From CAVZVW01 sp963778845 (GTDB lineage Bacteria; Actinomycetota; Actinomycetes; Actinomycetales; Kineosporiaceae), in assembly GCA_963778845.1 (NCBI GenBank), contig CAVZVW010000009.1, positions 558,001 to 622,000 of the forward strand: a stretch of 64,000 nucleotides of DNA, in the 5' to 3' direction. The notes under the pieces were generated by a model. It did no database searches and was not told the DNA's origin. It worked only from the letters and a program-made list of their open reading frames with translations. Of the stretch, positions 61,434 to 64,000 are shown piece after piece. Position 1 is the stretch's first letter. The number at the start of each line of letters is the position of its first letter. The position numbers were made by a program, and so were the translations under genes.

Positions 61434-62225
61434 TCACGGCCGGCCAGAGACGTCAAGCGCCTCGGGAAGGGTGAAGGCGCCGGCGTAGAGCGCCTTGCCG
61501 ACGATCGCCCCCTCGACCCCGGCGGGCACCAGCAGGCGCAGCGCCTCGAGGTCCGCGAGGCTCGAGACGCCGCCGCTGGCCACCACCGGCGCCGACGTGC
61601 GTGCGCACACCTGCTCGAGCAGGGCAAGGTTCGGGCCCCGAAGCGTGCCGTCCTTCGTCACGTCGGTGAGGACGTAGCGGGTGCAGCCGTCGGCGTCCAG
61701 GCGCTCCATGACCTGCCAGAGGTCGCCCCCCTCGCGTGTCCACCCGCGCGCCGCCAGGGTCGTGCCCCTCACGTCGAGCCCGACCGCGATCCGGTCGCCG
61801 TGCTCCCCGATCACCCGCCGGGTCCAGGCGGGGTCCTCGAGGGCGGCGGTTCCCAGGTTCACCCGGGTGCAGCCGGTGGCCAGGGCCGTGGTGAGGCTGT
61901 CGTCGTCGCGGATGCCCCCGCTCAGCTCCACGCGCACGCCCAGCGCGGTCATCTCGGCGACCACAGCGGCGATGAGTACCTGGTTGGAGCCACGCCCGAA
62001 GGCCGCGTCGAGGTCGACGAGGTGGATCCACTCGGCACCGTCGCGATGCCAGGCCAGGGCGGCATCGAGCGGGTCGCCGTAGGCCGTCTCGGTACCGGCC
62101 TCCCCTTGGACGAGGCGCACCGCCCGACCGCCTGCGACGTCCACCGCGGGCAGCAGGTCCAGCCGGGGCGGCGTCACCGGTAAGCCTCGGGTCGGCCGGG
62201 CCGGGTCGGGCGCGTTGCGGCTCAC
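61434..62225 (-). CDS. priA: Phosphoribosyl isomerase A (HisA/TrpF, PriA)
   Basis: A beta-alpha barrel of 263 residues: LLPAVDVAGGRAVRLVQGEAG with the catalytic Asp, VRVELSGGIRDDDSL and YVLTDVTKDGTLRGPNLALL with the second catalytic Asp, then PVVASGGVSSLADL. In actinobacteria this enzyme usually serves both histidine and tryptophan synthesis. GTG 62225 overlaps the small membrane protein stop (GTGA). I cannot show the TrpF activity from sequence alone. Confidence 0.93.
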   Translation of the reverse strand: MSRNAPDPARPTRGLPVTPPRLDLLPAVDVAGGRAVRLVQGEAGTETAYGDPLDAALAWHRDGAEWIHLVDLDAAFGRGSNQVLIAAVVAEMTALGVRVELSGGIRDDDSLTTALATGCTRVNLGTAALEDPAWTRRVIGEHGDRIAVGLDVRGTTLAARGWTREGGDLWQVMERLDADGCTRYVLTDVTKDGTLRGPNLALLEQVCARTSAPVVASGGVSSLADLEALRLLVPAGVEGAIVGKALYAGAFTLPEALDVSGRP

Positions 62226-62557
62226 GACGACGGCCTTCGGTCGAAGAACAGCACGGTCAGCAAGGGCCAGGCCAGCAGGCTGAGCCCGACCGCCGAGCCG
62301 CGCCACCACCACGACGGCGTGAGCAGCCACACGGCGACGTTCAGGGGAACGAGCCCGGCGAGCAGCAGCCCGTTCTCGCGCCGGCGCTGCCGTGCCAGCG
62401 CCGACCGCGGCTCCGAGCTGCTCGTCAGCGGCGAGGTCAGGTGCGAGCGCAGGCGGGCGCGACGTCGCGCACGTGCCCGCTCTCGCGCGCGCCGCTCCCG
62501 ATCGGCCGACGCCGCCGTCTCGCGCACGGCACGGCGCCGGGCTCGCTCCTTGCTCAC
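62222..62557 (-). CDS. Small conserved membrane protein in the his operon
   Basis: 111 residues: a very basic N-terminal half (RRARERARARRRARLR-type, with many Arg and Ala) and two hydrophobic helices (LLLAGLVPLNVAVWLL and AVGLSLLAWPLLTVLFF). It sits between hisH and priA, joined by GTGA overlaps on both sides, as in many actinobacteria. No function is known. Confidence 0.82.
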   Translation of the reverse strand: MSKERARRRAVRETAASADRERRARERARARRRARLRSHLTSPLTSSSEPRSALARQRRRENGLLLAGLVPLNVAVWLLTPSWWWRGSAVGLSLLAWPLLTVLFFDRRPSS

Positions 62558-63264
62558 CGCAGGCCCTCGACCCAGTTCCACAGCAGCTGCGCGCCCGCGT
62601 CGCCGGACTTCTCGGGGTGGAACTGGGTGGCTGACAGCGGCCCATCCTCGACGGCGGCGACGAACCGCGCGCCGTGCTCGGCCCACGTGACGAGCGGGGG
62701 CTTGAACGGCGTCGGGGCGCCTCCAGGACCCACGCGGCCAGGCCGCTGCACGGCGTAGGAGTGCACGAAGTAGAACCGCTCACCCTCGACACCGGCGAAG
62801 AGGTGCGTGCCGGACGGGGGTTCGACCGTGTTCCATCCCATGTGCGGGACGACGCCGGCCGGCAGCCGCTCGACGACGCCGGGCCACTGGGCGAGCCCCG
62901 GGACATCGCAGCCGTGCTCGTCCGAGCGCTCGAAGAGCACCTGGAGACCCACGCATATGCCCAGCACCGGTCTGCCGCCCGCCAGCCGACGGTCGATGAC
63001 CTGGTCGGCACGTACGTCGCGCAGCCCGGTCGCGACGGCGGCGAAGGCCCCGACCCCGGGTACGACGAGACCCGCGCACTCCTGTGCCTGCGCCGGGTCG
63101 GCCGTCAGGGACACCGCGGCGCCGACCCTCTCGAGCGCGCGCACCGCCGAGCGCACGTTCCCGGACCCATAGTCGAGCACGACGACGCGGGGCCGCCCGT
63201 GCTCGCGCGGGCGCGCCGGCGCCGGCGCCCGCCCCTCCTGCGGGACCGCCCCCGAAGGGGTCAC
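62554..63264 (-). CDS. hisH: Imidazole glycerol phosphate synthase glutaminase subunit
   Basis: Class I glutamine amidotransferase: VVVLDYGSGNVRSAVRALERVG at the start, VLGICVGLQVLFE with the nucleophilic Cys, and SATQFHPEKSGDAG with His and Glu. It passes ammonia to HisF. 236 residues from GTG 63264 in a GTGA overlap with hisB; the first 28 residues are Pro/Ala/Arg-rich and not conserved. Confidence 0.95.
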   Translation of the reverse strand: MTPSGAVPQEGRAPAPARPREHGRPRVVVLDYGSGNVRSAVRALERVGAAVSLTADPAQAQECAGLVVPGVGAFAAVATGLRDVRADQVIDRRLAGGRPVLGICVGLQVLFERSDEHGCDVPGLAQWPGVVERLPAGVVPHMGWNTVEPPSGTHLFAGVEGERFYFVHSYAVQRPGRVGPGGAPTPFKPPLVTWAEHGARFVAAVEDGPLSATQFHPEKSGDAGAQLLWNWVEGLR

Positions 63265-63860
63265 AGGGCGCCCTTCGTGCTCGGGACACCCGCCACGCGC
63301 GGGTCGGCCTCCACCGCCGCGCGAAGCGCCCTGGCCACGGCCTTGAACTGGGCCTCGACGATGTGGTGCGGGTCGCGCCCGGCGAGCACGCGCACGTGCA
63401 GGGCGACCCCCGCCGCGTGGGCGAGCGTCTCGAAGACGTGCCCGGTCAACGACCCGGTGAAGGTGCCTCCGATGAGGGCGTACTGCTGCCCCTCCGGCTC
63501 GCCCGTGTGCACGCAGTAGGGGCGTCCGGACACGTCCACCGCGGCCTGCACCAGACACTCGTCCAACGGCACCAGCGCGTCGCCGAACCGCCGGATCCCG
63601 GTCTTGTCGCCGAGCGCCTCGCGCAGCGCCTGGCCGAGCACGATGGCCACGTCCTCCACCGTGTGGTGGGCGTCGACGTCGATGTCGCCCGTGGCCTGGA
63701 CGGCCAGGTCGACGAGGGCGTGCTTGGCGAGGGTGGCCAGCATGTGGTCGTAGAACGCCACCCCGGTCGACACCTCGGCCCGGCCCTCGCCGTCGAGGTC
63801 GAGCTCGACAGTCACGCTGGACTCCTTGGTGACCCGCTCCACGCGGGCGCTCCTGCTCAT
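63261..63860 (-). CDS. hisB: Imidazoleglycerol-phosphate dehydratase
   Basis: Mn-dependent dehydratase, sixth step of histidine synthesis. ARVERVTKESSVTVELDLDG, FYDHMLATLAKHAL and DVDAHHTVEDVAIVLGQAL carry one half of the metal-ligand histidines, and RDPHHIVEAQFKAVARAL the other. 199 residues. ATG 63860 overlaps the hisC stop as ATGA. Confidence 0.97.
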   Translation of the reverse strand: MSRSARVERVTKESSVTVELDLDGEGRAEVSTGVAFYDHMLATLAKHALVDLAVQATGDIDVDAHHTVEDVAIVLGQALREALGDKTGIRRFGDALVPLDECLVQAAVDVSGRPYCVHTGEPEGQQYALIGGTFTGSLTGHVFETLAHAAGVALHVRVLAGRDPHHIVEAQFKAVARALRAAVEADPRVAGVPSTKGAL

Positions 63861-64000
63861 CGACGGGCCTCCACCACGTACTCCAGACTGTCAAGGAACG
63901 ACGTGGTCTCCTCGGGGGTGCCCGCGGTGACCCTGAGGTGATGCCTGATGCCAACGTCGCGGACCAGAACACCGTGGTCGAGCAGGCCGCGCCAGACGGC
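63857..64000 (-). CDS. hisC: Histidinol-phosphate aminotransferase, C-terminal part (cut by window edge)
   Basis: The last 47 residues: GLLDHGVLVRDVGIRHHLRVTAG with the substrate-binding Arg of the C-terminal lobe, then TPEETTSFLDSLEYVVEARR. The usual end of HisC is RVTxGTPEENxxFLxAL, which this matches. It belongs to the hisC-hisB-hisH-priA run. The N-terminus lies beyond the right edge. Confidence 0.9.
   Translation of the reverse strand, partial: AVWRGLLDHGVLVRDVGIRHHLRVTAGTPEETTSFLDSLEYVVEARR

Overview
The window is very GC-rich apart from its rRNA operon, is densely packed, and is read almost entirely on the minus strand. Gene content and order point to an actinobacterium, most likely of the order Micrococcales: HNH/DUF222 protein, PriA, SteA/SteB, TlyA, actinobacterial Sdh, many GTG starts. 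The order hisC-hisB-hisH-priA ... infC-rpmI-rplT-pheS-pheT ... argC-argJ-argB-argD-argR-argH ... sdh ... mpg-tyrS ... nadK-recN-steA-steB ... pyrG-nudix ... xerD ... parA-scpA-scpB-rluB ... cmk-der broadly follows the conserved actinobacterial chromosome backbone known from Mycobacterium. Genus and species cannot be fixed by eye.

Layout, left to right. 1-4.0 kb is a ragged zone of partial or frameshifted genes (GNAT, HelD, glycosyltransferase fragment, DinB/DUF664, methyltransferase fragment) lying just beyond the 3' end of a tRNA-Pro. 4.2-13 kb holds a fused cmk-der gene, tyrA, aroH, rluB, scpB, scpA, parA and xerD. 13-16.4 kb holds ald, with codon use unlike its neighbours, and a divergent HNH endonuclease gene. 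16.4-31.8 kb is one tightly overlapping run: TPR protein, HAD phosphatase, small acidic protein, tlyA, nadK, recN, steA, steB, MraY-like, MurJ-like, GT4, pyrG, nudix. 31.9-37.6 kb is a complete rRNA operon (16S-23S-5S on the minus strand) with two strong promoters and a terminator hairpin. 37.8-43.4 kb holds tyrS, mpg and sdhB-sdhA-sdhC. 43.6-51.4 kb has a plus-strand AlaX gene and an arginine operon. 51.7-64 kb holds an SDR gene, pheST, an rRNA methyltransferase gene, rplT, rpmI, infC, an MFS gene, sseB-like, and priA/hisH/hisB/hisC.

Two patterns run through the whole window. First, short tandem arrays (mostly 15 or 18 bp units, 2-14 copies) sit at about twenty gene starts, gene ends and junctions. 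Each locus has its own unit, and arrays occur even in non-coding gaps of the ribosomal protein operon. The most extreme is 14 exact 15-bp copies inside the TPR protein gene beside the rRNA operon. Second, genes are joined by 4-base overlaps that are nearly always GTGA rather than ATGA.

A caution about sequence quality: essential genes (tyrS, pheT, der, scpA, scpB, xerD) each need one or two single bases removed to read through, often in G/C runs. I read these as insertion errors in the sequence rather than dead genes. The same caution applies to the striking in-frame argB-argD joining, where a GTGA overlap sits exactly at the join in the other frame.
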